A DNA stretch of 32,519 nucleotides from Lachnospiraceae bacterium. GTDB lineage: Bacteria; Bacillota; Clostridia; Lachnospirales; Lachnospiraceae. The notes under the pieces are model-generated. The model worked only from the letters and a program-made list of their open reading frames with translations, did no database searches and was not told where the DNA came from. Shown here one piece after another: positions 18,021 through 26,591 of this stretch. The stretch is from the NCBI GenBank assembly GCA_021200695.1, contig JAJQGF010000010.1, forward strand, positions 1 to 32,519, written 5' to 3'. Within the stretch, counting starts at the first letter, position 1; every line of letters begins with the position of its first letter. Both the position numbers and the translations under genes were made by a program.

Positions 18021-18497
18021 CTAAAATACCGCTGCGATTGCGCCGAATACACCCGCGCTCAACAGTCCCATTATAATACCGGCAAGAATTACCCCAAGAA
18101 GAACAGCTATTACACTTGACTTAAAATCCATATCCAGCAGACTCGCCGCCAATGTCCCTGTCCATGCTCCGGTTCCGGGAAGGGGAATTCCGACAAACAG
18201 CAACAGCGCGGCAAAAAGACCTCTCCCTGCCTTCTCCTGAAGCTTCACACCTCCCTTGTGCCCCTTTTCAAGACACCATGAGAAAAATTTCCCAATCACA
18301 GGCTTATCCGCTCCCCACTCAAGAATCCTTCTTGCAAAAAGATATATAAACGGTACGGGAAGCATATTCCCTATTATACATATAATATAGCTCTGCAAAA
18401 GCGGAAGTCCGAAGCCTACCGCATAAGGAATCGCTCCCCTGAGCTCGATAAGCGGCACCATTGAAATAAAAAATATTATAAGATAGTTTTTGAGCAT
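18021..18497 (-). CDS. Small multi-drug export family membrane protein (PF06695/COG2426-like)
   Basis: A 158-residue integral membrane protein with about four to five hydrophobic helices. The motifs MVPLIELRGAIPYAVG near the N-terminus and FVGIPLPGTGAWTG in the middle are characteristic of the family labelled small multidrug export protein. The mirrored proline/glycine re-entrant motifs resemble DedA-like transporters. The transported substrate is not established. AAAGGA precedes the ATG. The stop codon overlaps the ribosome-binding site of the methyltransferase gene, so expression is coupled. Confidence 0.88.
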   Translation of the reverse strand: MLKNYLIIFFISMVPLIELRGAIPYAVGFGLPLLQSYIICIIGNMLPVPFIYLFARRILEWGADKPVIGKFFSWCLEKGHKGGVKLQEKAGRGLFAALLLFVGIPLPGTGAWTGTLAASLLDMDFKSSVIAVLLGVILAGIIMGLLSAGVFGAIAAVF

Positions 18498-18524
18498 AAC
18501 CGTATTCCTTTCAAATTTTAAGAT

Positions 18525-19514
18525 TTAAGCATTATTACAGATTTCCCTGAGGGCATCCGTGAGGGCATCCATCTGAGCGTCAGTTCCGATTGTTATACGC
18601 ACTGAATTGCTTATCCTCGGCTTATCCCAATATCTCACATATATATCCCTTTCTCTGAGCTTTGTAAAAATTTCCTTCGCGGGTACAGCTTCATGCGATG
18701 CAAAAATAAAATTCGCACAAGAGTCAGGAAAAGTAAATTTCAAATCCCTAAGCACATTTTTAATTCTCTCTCTTGTAGCAATGATTTTACCCGTAATCTC
18801 TTTAAAATAAGCTTCATCCCTGACTGCCTCCACACCTATCACCTGCGAAGGCATATTTATTGTATACGAGTTAAATGAGAATTTGACATCCTTCAGATAT
18901 TGTATAAGCCTTTCATTTCCTATACAGAAGCCAATTCTCATACCTGCCATTGCACGTGATTTTGAAAAGGTCTGGACTATAAGCAGATTATCATATTTTT
19001 CAAGAAGCGGAAGCGCGCTTACTCCTCCAAAATCAATATATGCCTCATCAACTATAACTACAACACCGGGATTCGCCTTTACAATCTCCTCAACAGTATC
19101 AAGGCTCTCCAGAAGTCCCGTTGGCGCATTTGGATTGGGAAATATTATGCCGCCGTTAGGCTGTTTATAATCATTTGGATTAATGTGCCAGCTTTCATCG
19201 AGAGGGCAGGTCTTATATGGAATCCGATAGAGCTTTGCCCATACATCGTAAAAGGAATATGTCACGTCGGGAAACAGTATTGGCAGGCTTCCGTTAAAAA
19301 ACGTCAAAAATGCCATAGACAGTACATCGTCTGAGCCCACCCCCACAAACACCTGCTCCTTTTTTACATGATAATAGTCTGCCAAAGCACAGGTAAGCGA
19401 AGCAGTGTTTGAATCAGGGTACAGTCTGATAGCGTTGCAGTCCATGCCCGCCGCCAATCTGGCAACACCCGGCGCCGGCGGATATGGACACTCATTTGTA
19501 TTAAGCTTTATCAT
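18525..19514 (-). CDS. hisC: Histidinol-phosphate aminotransferase-like enzyme with broken 5' end
   Basis: This fold-type I PLP aminotransferase transfers an amino group from glutamate to imidazole-acetol phosphate in histidine synthesis, or to aromatic keto acids. The signatures are IKLNTNECPYPPAP, FPNPNAPTG, VIVDEAYIDF and the PLP Lys185 in TFSKSRAMAG. The 329-residue ORF is about 20 residues short. In the same frame, upstream of this ATG and without a start codon, the sequence encodes IPYVAGEQPDKKN, the conserved family N-terminus. The likely original start (19582) is in another frame, so one nucleotide appears to be missing near 19557-19561. The ATG at 19514 has no ribosome-binding site of its own. 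No other his genes are nearby, so the pathway is uncertain. Confidence 0.88.
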   Translation of the reverse strand: MIKLNTNECPYPPAPGVARLAAGMDCNAIRLYPDSNTASLTCALADYYHVKKEQVFVGVGSDDVLSMAFLTFFNGSLPILFPDVTYSFYDVWAKLYRIPYKTCPLDESWHINPNDYKQPNGGIIFPNPNAPTGLLESLDTVEEIVKANPGVVVIVDEAYIDFGGVSALPLLEKYDNLLIVQTFSKSRAMAGMRIGFCIGNERLIQYLKDVKFSFNSYTINMPSQVIGVEAVRDEAYFKEITGKIIATRERIKNVLRDLKFTFPDSCANFIFASHEAVPAKEIFTKLRERDIYVRYWDKPRISNSVRITIGTDAQMDALTDALREICNNA

Positions 19515-19582
19515 ATTTTTTTTATCAGGCTGTTCTCCTGCGACATAAGGGATAGTCTTCGCACATTATCTTCCCATTTCAT
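19511..19582 (-). pseudogene. Displaced 5' end of hisC (23-codon ORF ending at the hisC ATG)
   Basis: A GAGGA site is followed by ATG at 19582 and codons for MKWEDNVRR, which is how many HisC proteins begin. After GTG-CGA the frame diverges from the conserved KTIPYVAGEQP continuation; restoring one base near 19557-19561 rejoins the frames. As written, this ORF stops at a TGA overlapping the downstream ATG (ATGA), just after a run of eight A. Reinitiation at that overlap, slippage on the A8 tract, or a sequencing error are all possible. Confidence 0.75.
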
Positions 19583-19623
19583 TATGTATTGTCCTCATTT
19601 CTGCAGATTTTACACATCAGTAA

Positions 19624-20634
19624 TTATTTTATGGCAGAGAGCTTCGCAAAATATTCTTCCGCCTGCTCATTCATTCCCAATGCCCTGTAGCATCTTACCA
19701 GGCCCTCCAAAGGTTCAATATCTCCTGCAAGCTTTTTTACAACAGGCTCAGTCTCATAGACAGCATTATAATACCATATGACTGCTTCGTCAAAGTCTCC
19801 CTCCGCCTCATAGAAAATTCCAAGCTCACAGCATATTTCCGAGCATCCGCCGCAGGCCACCAGCTTTGTCGTATATTTCATAAAGCCTGTCATATCCTTT
19901 AACACCCTCGCCGCATGTGCAGCCGCAAGACATGCTTCATTAATTTCATCAGCGCTTCTTTGGGTATCCATAGCCGATTCTTTAAAGAAATCATAGGCCA
20001 GAATAAAATCCTCATCACTGCCCGCGATAAAAAGCTCTCTTACATACATATTATGTAGGCGCTTTGAAAGATATCTGCCCTCTGAAATCTGTTTCCTAAA
20101 GGCGGCAAAATCTCTCTGAGCATGGCTTTCATGCGGCTTATGTGTTATAACTATATCACTATCAAATATTACCGGTTCAAGCCGCACCGTCTCATGGATT
20201 GACTCCTCCCACACAAATGTCCTCAACCGTCTGAAAAGCTTTGGCCTATACTCCTCGTCATAATTATATACTGCTCCAAACTCAAGCTGATTGCCATATT
20301 TCATTTGTACTATATCTATTTCCGGCAGCAGCTTATCCTTAAGCAGGGCAAATTTTTCTCTATTATCAGATGTCAGGAGCTCATCGGCATCAGCAGAATA
20401 TATATACTCCTGCGTGGCCTTTGAGAATGCAAAATTTCTGGCCGCTGAAAAGTCATCTGTCCATTTAAAATCAAAGATTTTGTCTGTGTAATGCGATGCT
20501 ATTTCCTTAGTCCGGTCCAATGAGCCGGTATCCACGATAATTATCTCGTCCATAAGACCGGATAAGCTGTCAAGGCATCTTGCAAGAACCTTTTCTTCAT
20601 TTTTCACTATCATACATAAGGAAATTGTAACCAT
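19624..20634 (-). CDS. Family 2 glycosyltransferase with C-terminal TPR-like helices
   Basis: A 336-residue protein whose first 200 residues form a GT-A domain: SLCMIVKNEE at the start, IIIVDTGSLDRT, and the metal-binding Asp-Ala-Asp at 82-84 (YSADADE). The IHETV segment near 145 fits the WaaE/SunS-like branch. The last third is helical with a TPR-like pattern (CELGIFYEAEGDFDEAVIWYYNA). It transfers a sugar from a nucleotide donor, possibly to a protein or lipid; the acceptor is unknown. There is no membrane anchor. It lies 68 bp after the prepilin peptidase gene, so modification of pilins or the adhesin is a possibility suggested only by position. Confidence 0.88.
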   Translation of the reverse strand: MVTISLCMIVKNEEKVLARCLDSLSGLMDEIIIVDTGSLDRTKEIASHYTDKIFDFKWTDDFSAARNFAFSKATQEYIYSADADELLTSDNREKFALLKDKLLPEIDIVQMKYGNQLEFGAVYNYDEEYRPKLFRRLRTFVWEESIHETVRLEPVIFDSDIVITHKPHESHAQRDFAAFRKQISEGRYLSKRLHNMYVRELFIAGSDEDFILAYDFFKESAMDTQRSADEINEACLAAAHAARVLKDMTGFMKYTTKLVACGGCSEICCELGIFYEAEGDFDEAVIWYYNAVYETEPVVKKLAGDIEPLEGLVRCYRALGMNEQAEEYFAKLSAIK

Positions 20635-20702
20635 ACCGCACCTTCTGCCGCTTATGCAAATTTACAGAGCCTCAAAAAGAATTACAAATTTAAAATAATA
20701 TA

Positions 20703-21317
20703 TCACTTTCCATGTAAAAAAACAAGCAGATTAATCCAGAAGGCCATGGTTATATAGGGCACAAATGGCACGGGAGTCTTTAAATTTCCCTTTTTGTCTA
20801 TGTTTCCTGCAAAATACTGCGCCGCGGACAATAGAAAAAAAGAAAATATCATATGCATTAAAAAGCCCGTAATGTCCATGCCGAAAATGCTCTCCATAAC
20901 AGCACATATACAGAAGGCATGGCAGTCTGCCCTGCCATACAGCTTTACAAGGAAAATTTCCTGAATAACAAAAAACAGTGTAAGACATACCAGCCCCCAT
21001 ACAGATACAGGATGCCATATGTATATTATAAGCTCTGATGCCGCCGCAAGCCACCATATAAAATCATATACCTTATTTGAAAGCATATCCATAACAGACG
21101 CAAAAAGTATGCAGCCCGACAGAATTCCCATGAGTATAATATCCGTTATATTATCAAATTTTTCCATAACGCTTCCCACAGACAAAACGCATGTACTGCA
21201 GACGGAGGCAGCGGCGGATATAAGCAGTAAATATCCGCGGCCGTTGCCTGAAAGCTCTGGCGCCTCCTGCAAATCCCACTTTTTAGCCAGTGCGAAGCCC
21301 GAAAACAGTATTATCAT
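20703..21317 (-). CDS. Prepilin peptidase, A24 family (TadV/CpaA-like), start uncertain
   Basis: A membrane aspartyl protease that cleaves prepilin leaders. At least 204 residues with about six hydrophobic helices. The two catalytic aspartates are probably those in SVMDMLSNKVYD and GRADCHAF, and a late PFVPYI motif fits the family. The ATG at 21317 has no Shine-Dalgarno site. The same frame stays open for 21 more codons upstream and encodes a hydrophobic stretch (ISFGVYLIISIFIN), so the true protein may begin near 21380. Only non-standard start codons occur there, and an ATG preceded by GGGGTG is one nucleotide out of frame. It closes the Tad locus, 85 bp after the adhesin gene. Confidence 0.85.
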   Translation of the reverse strand: MIILFSGFALAKKWDLQEAPELSGNGRGYLLLISAAASVCSTCVLSVGSVMEKFDNITDIILMGILSGCILFASVMDMLSNKVYDFIWWLAAASELIIYIWHPVSVWGLVCLTLFFVIQEIFLVKLYGRADCHAFCICAVMESIFGMDITGFLMHMIFSFFLLSAAQYFAGNIDKKGNLKTPVPFVPYITMAFWINLLVFLHGK

Positions 21318-21402
21318 ATTTATAAATATACTTATAATAAGATATACACCAAAGCTTATATCATAAATATTTTCACATATAATTAATCACCCCGCATCCA
21401 TA

Positions 21403-24400
21403 TCATCTTAATCTTGTCCTGAAATCGTCAAGCACCGTTCCTTCCACTCCCACAACACTAATTCGCGGATGCTCCTCGAGCATCTTATCACCTTTATATG
21501 CTCTCACCGTTATCTCATAACTCCGGTTTTCCGGCGTGTATAACGGTATCATAAACTGCAATGCCTCATCATGTCTGTACCCCGGAAGGTCGGTATAATC
21601 AATACAGATATTAAGCTTCGGGTTCAGCGCCGTAAGCTCATCAGGGAATTCCACTTCAACCTTATCGGCATATCCCCATGTGGATATTCTCAGAATTCCG
21701 CTTTCTCCTGACTGAAACACAGGCTCATGGGGCTCAAGTATTCTCTCTACATCAGTATGCAGCGCAAACTCAGTAGCCCCAAAGCTGTACTCACATTTGT
21801 TTCCAACATTGTCCTCCGCCGATATATATATAATGAAATCACCGCTGAAAATCGGCTCATCCTCCGTAATATCAAGATATATACTTCCGTCTTCGTCAGA
21901 CTCCCATTTGCGCTCACATGCATTATCAGAATTTATGACAGATATTTCAAAAGACCTGAGCCCACTGAGCATGTCAGCGGCATTAAGCTTAATTAATACA
22001 TTTCCCTCATCTCTGTCTATAAGCGCTATATTCTCAAGAGCCTCCATACCGCTTACTATTGGCGCCTCACCATCACCTATAATTACCAGACCGTTTTCCA
22101 AATCAGCTTCATAGTCAGAGAAAATTATCTGTCCATTTTTTTCCACTCCGGCTCGCGGAGTGACAATTATACCTTTACCTCCATCATCATATGAAATGGT
22201 AAATTTGTGCTTTACGCTAAGTCTGCGGCATCCGTCAAGCCTCTGTGCCCTCGTATACGGATAGTCCGACAGCAATGTATCTCCGTCACACTCCGTATAT
22301 ATCTCGTCGCTATTCAGTGTAATTTCCTCCGAGACAGCCGTATTTGAACAGACAACCTGATTTTTACCAATATTTTCACCGCATTCAGATTCAAAAACAG
22401 CATAATTTATCTGATAGACTTCTGAAGCCCGCCCAAGAATGTATGCCTCGTAATTCACCATAAAAGGAGTAATTCCATCACTTCGCACATAAAATACATT
22501 ATTATCCTGCCCGACAGCCCCGCTGTACACATTTTCCCCTTCCTCAAGAGATAGCTTTACAGTACATACCTGCCATGGAATATCTGTATACGGATTTATT
22601 TTTATATGTACTGTTTTTCCTACATTCCCGGCATAATCCACAGCAGCAATATGCAGATACTCCGTGTTTTTTTTCACAGATACCACCGTATATTCCTCAT
22701 CGCAGAATTCTCCATTGTACTCAGAGACTTCAAGCTCAGCTCTCTCGTCCAATACAATATAATAGCCCTTTACTCCAGTAACAATAGTGTTTGATGTTAT
22801 ATTAGAGCTGCATAAAAGCTCTGTGCTTTCCGCAATATACGATTCTGCCATATGATAGTAGGTTGTTCCAATGTCTTTTGGCGCTGACCAGACTATCTTT
22901 ACGTTTTCGGCATCCGGTGCAATTATTTCTACCGTACCCGTGTCAACTGCCTCCGGCGCATTAAGGTCCGGTGCCGACACACCCTTCAGTGATAAAATAT
23001 TTAAGAAGCCTACCTCATCAGATACGATTTCCGCATATCCGTCGCCGATGCCTCCTCCGCTGCTCTCAGTATAATAATCCGCACACCCGGTGTTTATATA
23101 ACTGCTTCCTCCGCATGCGGGTTCACTTGACAATACCTGTCCCTCCGTATAACCGCAGGTCAGCCTTTTCCCACCTTCAAGCCTGAGTGTATAAAAGGCA
23201 TGCTCTCTTACATCAACAGCCGGCATTTCCGACACAACTGTTATTGCCGTTGTCCCTGCGGGCAGCTCAATGTCCTCAATTATGTAGTATACCCTCGAGC
23301 CAAAAAAATCGGGATTAAGGTCAGCATATGTAGTTCCTCCGAAAATCCTTGCAGCCCTCGCGATGGTTTCGTCATATCCCGGGTCAAAGGAAAGGTTGCT
23401 GTAGCTGCTGATTAACTGGTCAGAATTATTATATGTCATGTGGTAAAGTCCGGGATTATCCACAGGTCCCCACTCAACTCCCCAATCCTCTTCATTTCCG
23501 TCCGAATCATAATCCTGCCACCTCGACACAACATATTTTTCGGAGCCTCTGTTTATACTGCAATAAATTCTTTCCCCATCCTGATTGTATATTGCAATGC
23601 CTCCATTCTCAATGTAATTTCCGGAGTACCCTTTTCCGCTTGTGCAGTTCTGGCAGACCTCAAGCCTTACAGCCTCAGCACCATCCGTCGGAATCTGATT
23701 TTGTGGTATTATAGTCAATGGAAAGCCCTCGTTCTCCATATCAATAAATGCCTGCCTGTATTGCTGTTCCTCTCCTAATCCATAGGAAATTACTCTCATC
23801 GGATACTCGTCATCTCCGTCTTCATAATAATACGACCATGAGGCAGCTTTTGCTGCATACTCCGAAAGAATGTCCACGGAGATGTCTTCATAGCAGCTCT
23901 GTGTATGACTGTGGATTATAAGTCTCCCTGCTTTTCCTCCGTAATATCCCCCACCGCCTCCTGCCTCGCCGTCCTCTCCGCAGATTCCGGTGGACAGTAT
24001 TCTGTCTGCTTTTCCGCCGGGCTTTCCATCGCCCATAACAGAGGCGCCTCCGCCGCCTCCCGCAACAAGTATTACTCCGCTGCGCTCTGTAGAAATAACG
24101 GTACATCCGCCTCCGTTTGCAAACATACCTCCGCTGCCTCCGCCGTTATATCCGTCTGAGCCTCCTATGGTTAATGTCACCCTCTCCCCCGAATAAAGCC
24201 ATAATCTTGCCCTGACCGTTCCGCCCTCTCCGCCGCTGAATTTATCGTATCCTCCGCCCTGCGCACCACTAGCGGTAATTATATAAAAGCCTGTATAAGG
24301 TACGGTATATATTTGCTTTTTTCCCGAAAAGGTATATTGCATTCTCAGAGACATATCGTTTCCTATGTCTGCCGCGGTGCTTATAAGCTTCCACTCGTCC

Positions 24401-25860
24401 TCATATTCGCTTCTCTGATACAGCCTGTAGCTTTTTTCCTTATTATCCTCCTGACTCCATTCCAAATCTACAGCTCCTCTTCCGTCGTTATCCGAAAGAT
24501 TATTCTCCGCATACAGCTTAAGCTCTACCCATTGGGCATACAGTGTCATATCATGTGCCGGTATCAGCTCGTCACCTGCCCCTCCGGCAGGAAGCTCAAA
24601 GCCTTCATCATAATACCAGCCGCCAAAGGAGCAGCCTTCTCTGCTTATATTGGGAAGCACGATACTGTCCGCGGCATAATTTGCCTTTATAGTGTCAATA
24701 TTTCCATCAGACGCCGTAAACCGATATATCACACCGTCAAAGCTGCCCTCAAACGGCTCCTGCTCAGTCCAGCCGGAAAAATGCATTTCACCTGTTACAG
24801 GAGACAGCTGTCCTGCACCATATGTCTCAAAGCTTACCGTATGTCCGTCAGGGGCTTTAAGCTTCTCCTCGTCAACGATATATTGAGAATAAAAGGTATT
24901 CGTTATATATGTCTTCTCTTTATTTCCAGCATACTCGCCTCCTGACGGGTCAATTACCAAGGTACTCTCAGATGCTCTCCACATGGCATACAGCACAACT
25001 GTACCCTTTTTACTGTCAATATTGCAGTCCGCAGATGTAAGATTTAAAATTTTTTCCTCATCCTCATAGGACACACCGCTTCCGTCAGGCATTGTATTCC
25101 ATCCGTCAAATTCATATCCCGGCCTCACATATCTGTTTTTGGAAAGACGCATGACAGGAGTTACCGGACTGCCCTCATATTCCTCCGCGTTGTTGTACAT
25201 ATGCCTGCTGTCCGCCATATATCCGAAATTTGTCTGTATTGTGTTTACATCATAGTGTACCTTATACTGATTTGCGGAAACCGCCTTACATTCATGCCTG
25301 CCTATAGTCCTCCCCTGCTCAAGATTGTCACACCAGGGACATAAATAATAATATGCTTTATTTCCGCCCACTTCCAGATAACTTATGGAGGCAGCGGCAG
25401 CCTCACTCATATAAAAAAGCATATCGGATATTTTCTCACCACAGTCTGCACAGTAAGCATTCCAGCCGGAATAATAATAGCGAAAGCACGGCGACCTGCC
25501 GTATGCGATTCCATGCCATTCTCCCAGGCCTGACGGATAGCTGTCATGTGTACATATGCCGGTACGGTGAACCACCACCCACTTTCCCACAGCCAGCTGT
25601 CCGCTGCGTAAGACCTTGTAATAATGCTCTCCCTCCACTAGCTGAGGAAGACTTGAGCTGATTCCGGAATACACAGTCGTTCCCTCCTGATACCATGTAT
25701 AATCAGTCTCCCCACTGTCTGTCGTCCACGCTTCCCCATCAGGGCTTAAGGAAACATAAGGGCTGTCATATATTGTTTCTGCTCTGCAGCTTATGCCGCA
25801 TTTTATCCATACTGCTGCCAGCAGCATAGCTGTTAAAAGTCTTGTAAGAGTCCTATTCAC
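21403..25860 (-). CDS. Giant secreted adhesin of the Tad locus (InlB B repeats, Gly-rich domain, CxxC pairs)
   Basis: A 1485-residue exported protein. A signal peptide covers residues 1-27 (cleavage after CRA). A cysteine-rich region follows with CADC at 137-140 and CPWC at 174-177. Two Listeria-Bacteroides (InlB B) repeats follow at about 200-295 and 300-447, with GYEFDGWNTMPDGSG and FGGWYYDEGF cores. A Gly-rich domain lies at about 525-650 (VAGGGGGAS), followed by beta-rich, probably Ig/FN3-like segments. There is no LPXTG motif or C-terminal anchor helix. It starts at GTG and overlaps the cpaB end by 8 bp. Its position between cpaB and the prepilin peptidase suggests a pilus-associated or tip adhesin; that role is inferred. 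Confidence 0.85.
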   Translation of the reverse strand: MNRTLTRLLTAMLLAAVWIKCGISCRAETIYDSPYVSLSPDGEAWTTDSGETDYTWYQEGTTVYSGISSSLPQLVEGEHYYKVLRSGQLAVGKWVVVHRTGICTHDSYPSGLGEWHGIAYGRSPCFRYYYSGWNAYCADCGEKISDMLFYMSEAAAASISYLEVGGNKAYYYLCPWCDNLEQGRTIGRHECKAVSANQYKVHYDVNTIQTNFGYMADSRHMYNNAEEYEGSPVTPVMRLSKNRYVRPGYEFDGWNTMPDGSGVSYEDEEKILNLTSADCNIDSKKGTVVLYAMWRASESTLVIDPSGGEYAGNKEKTYITNTFYSQYIVDEEKLKAPDGHTVSFETYGAGQLSPVTGEMHFSGWTEQEPFEGSFDGVIYRFTASDGNIDTIKANYAADSIVLPNISREGCSFGGWYYDEGFELPAGGAGDELIPAHDMTLYAQWVELKLYAENNLSDNDGRGAVDLEWSQEDNKEKSYRLYQRSEYEDEWKLISTAADIGNDMSLRMQYTFSGKKQIYTVPYTGFYIITASGAQGGGYDKFSGGEGGTVRARLWLYSGERVTLTIGGSDGYNGGGSGGMFANGGGCTVISTERSGVILVAGGGGGASVMGDGKPGGKADRILSTGICGEDGEAGGGGGYYGGKAGRLIIHSHTQSCYEDISVDILSEYAAKAASWSYYYEDGDDEYPMRVISYGLGEEQQYRQAFIDMENEGFPLTIIPQNQIPTDGAEAVRLEVCQNCTSGKGYSGNYIENGGIAIYNQDGERIYCSINRGSEKYVVSRWQDYDSDGNEEDWGVEWGPVDNPGLYHMTYNNSDQLISSYSNLSFDPGYDETIARAARIFGGTTYADLNPDFFGSRVYYIIEDIELPAGTTAITVVSEMPAVDVREHAFYTLRLEGGKRLTCGYTEGQVLSSEPACGGSSYINTGCADYYTESSGGGIGDGYAEIVSDEVGFLNILSLKGVSAPDLNAPEAVDTGTVEIIAPDAENVKIVWSAPKDIGTTYYHMAESYIAESTELLCSSNITSNTIVTGVKGYYIVLDERAELEVSEYNGEFCDEEYTVVSVKKNTEYLHIAAVDYAGNVGKTVHIKINPYTDIPWQVCTVKLSLEEGENVYSGAVGQDNNVFYVRSDGITPFMVNYEAYILGRASEVYQINYAVFESECGENIGKNQVVCSNTAVSEEITLNSDEIYTECDGDTLLSDYPYTRAQRLDGCRRLSVKHKFTISYDDGGKGIIVTPRAGVEKNGQIIFSDYEADLENGLVIIGDGEAPIVSGMEALENIALIDRDEGNVLIKLNAADMLSGLRSFEISVINSDNACERKWESDEDGSIYLDITEDEPIFSGDFIIYISAEDNVGNKCEYSFGATEFALHTDVERILEPHEPVFQSGESGILRISTWGYADKVEVEFPDELTALNPKLNICIDYTDLPGYRHDEALQFMIPLYTPENRSYEITVRAYKGDKMLEEHPRISVVGVEGTVLDDFRTRLR

Positions 25861-26509
25861 ATACCTTCACCACCCTCAGCGAGCCGGATTTTAATTCGGT
25901 GTAAAAGCCTTCAACCTCAGACTTATCAATATAAACATTAATTCTCTGGGCAGCCGTCTCCGAATCACCGCTTTTTATAATTGCCCCTGAACCTGAAAAC
26001 ACCTGCTGTACATACACATTACTCCATTTAAGCTGTACAACACCCGAATCATCCGCACCGTAAATATGAATACGGTCACCCGCCCTGAGCATTCCTCCTG
26101 CAAGCTGATATACATCCTCCGCTTTAATTCCGGCTATTACAGGCTCCTCCATTCCCTCTGTCGCCTCGCTTACGCTGTCAAACATTCCATATGTCAACAG
26201 AGCCCCTCTGTCAATATTGTAATTTGCCGTCATTCCATTTAAACCTGCCAAATCCGTTACCGCAGTCTCCGGTATAAGCTTTATGTCAGCCTTTTGCACC
26301 TCTATATACCCGCCTATGTTTTCCTCCGTCATTGTCTGTCCCTTAGGGATTGATTCTGTGGCAATATAAACATCACCCTTTTCGTAATCGGAAAGGGTAT
26401 TCTTCTCAATCTGAAGCATTACCGCAAAAACCGCGGCTGCTGCAATCATTGCAGTGATAACACCTCCCATCCAAAATCCTGTATTGGAAAGCTTATTGTA
26501 AATTTTCAT
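25853..26509 (-). CDS. cpaB: Flp pilus assembly protein CpaB/RcpC-like (SAF domain)
   Basis: A 218-residue protein with an N-terminal membrane anchor (about 13-31) and an extracytoplasmic SAF domain starting VYIATESIPKGQTMTEENI. A second beta-rich RcpC-like domain with LRAGDRIHIYG follows. In Tad systems this protein acts at the outer face of the assembly platform; in Gram-positives it has no secretin partner and its exact job is unclear. A GGGAG site precedes the ATG. The gene follows an intergenic stem-loop and overlaps the adhesin gene by 8 bp. In many Tad clusters cpaB comes first; here it is after the pilins. Confidence 0.88.
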   Translation of the reverse strand: MKIYNKLSNTGFWMGGVITAMIAAAAVFAVMLQIEKNTLSDYEKGDVYIATESIPKGQTMTEENIGGYIEVQKADIKLIPETAVTDLAGLNGMTANYNIDRGALLTYGMFDSVSEATEGMEEPVIAGIKAEDVYQLAGGMLRAGDRIHIYGADDSGVVQLKWSNVYVQQVFSGSGAIIKSGDSETAAQRINVYIDKSEVEGFYTELKSGSLRVVKVCE

Positions 26510-26542
26510 AATTCCATTCTCCCTTGTATTATTTTAGAGGCA

Positions 26543-26569
26543 GGCAGCCGCATAAAAATTGCAGCTGCC
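26543..26569 (-). repeat. Intergenic stem-loop between the TadF-like gene and cpaB
   Basis: On the transcribed strand GGCAGCTGC pairs with GCGGCTGCC (9 bp, one G-U) around a 9-nt AT-rich loop. No T-run follows, so it is not a normal terminator. It lies in an 82-bp gap in an otherwise tightly packed operon and may set RNA processing or stability at the end of the pilin block. Confidence 0.65.
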
Positions 26570-26591
26570 GTATTGAACTGTGCAGTATGCT

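Noticed and set aside
17199-18119. A 306-residue plus-strand ORF
   Set aside because: It lies opposite the methyltransferase gene, which has clear family motifs; the translation is low in recognisable motifs and has no ribosome-binding site, so it is a shadow.
21403-21500. Sortase (LPXTG) anchor at the adhesin C-terminus
   Set aside because: The C-terminus ends VLDDFRTRLR with no LPXTG, hydrophobic helix or basic tail in the required order.
23940-24260. CG-rich repeats suggesting a repeat array or CRISPR
   Set aside because: These are codons of the Gly-rich domain of the adhesin; spacing is irregular and there are no conserved direct repeats.
24313-24945. A 210-residue plus-strand ORF
   Set aside because: It is antisense to the large adhesin, whose repeats and Gly-rich domain are clear; no start site or homology pattern was seen.
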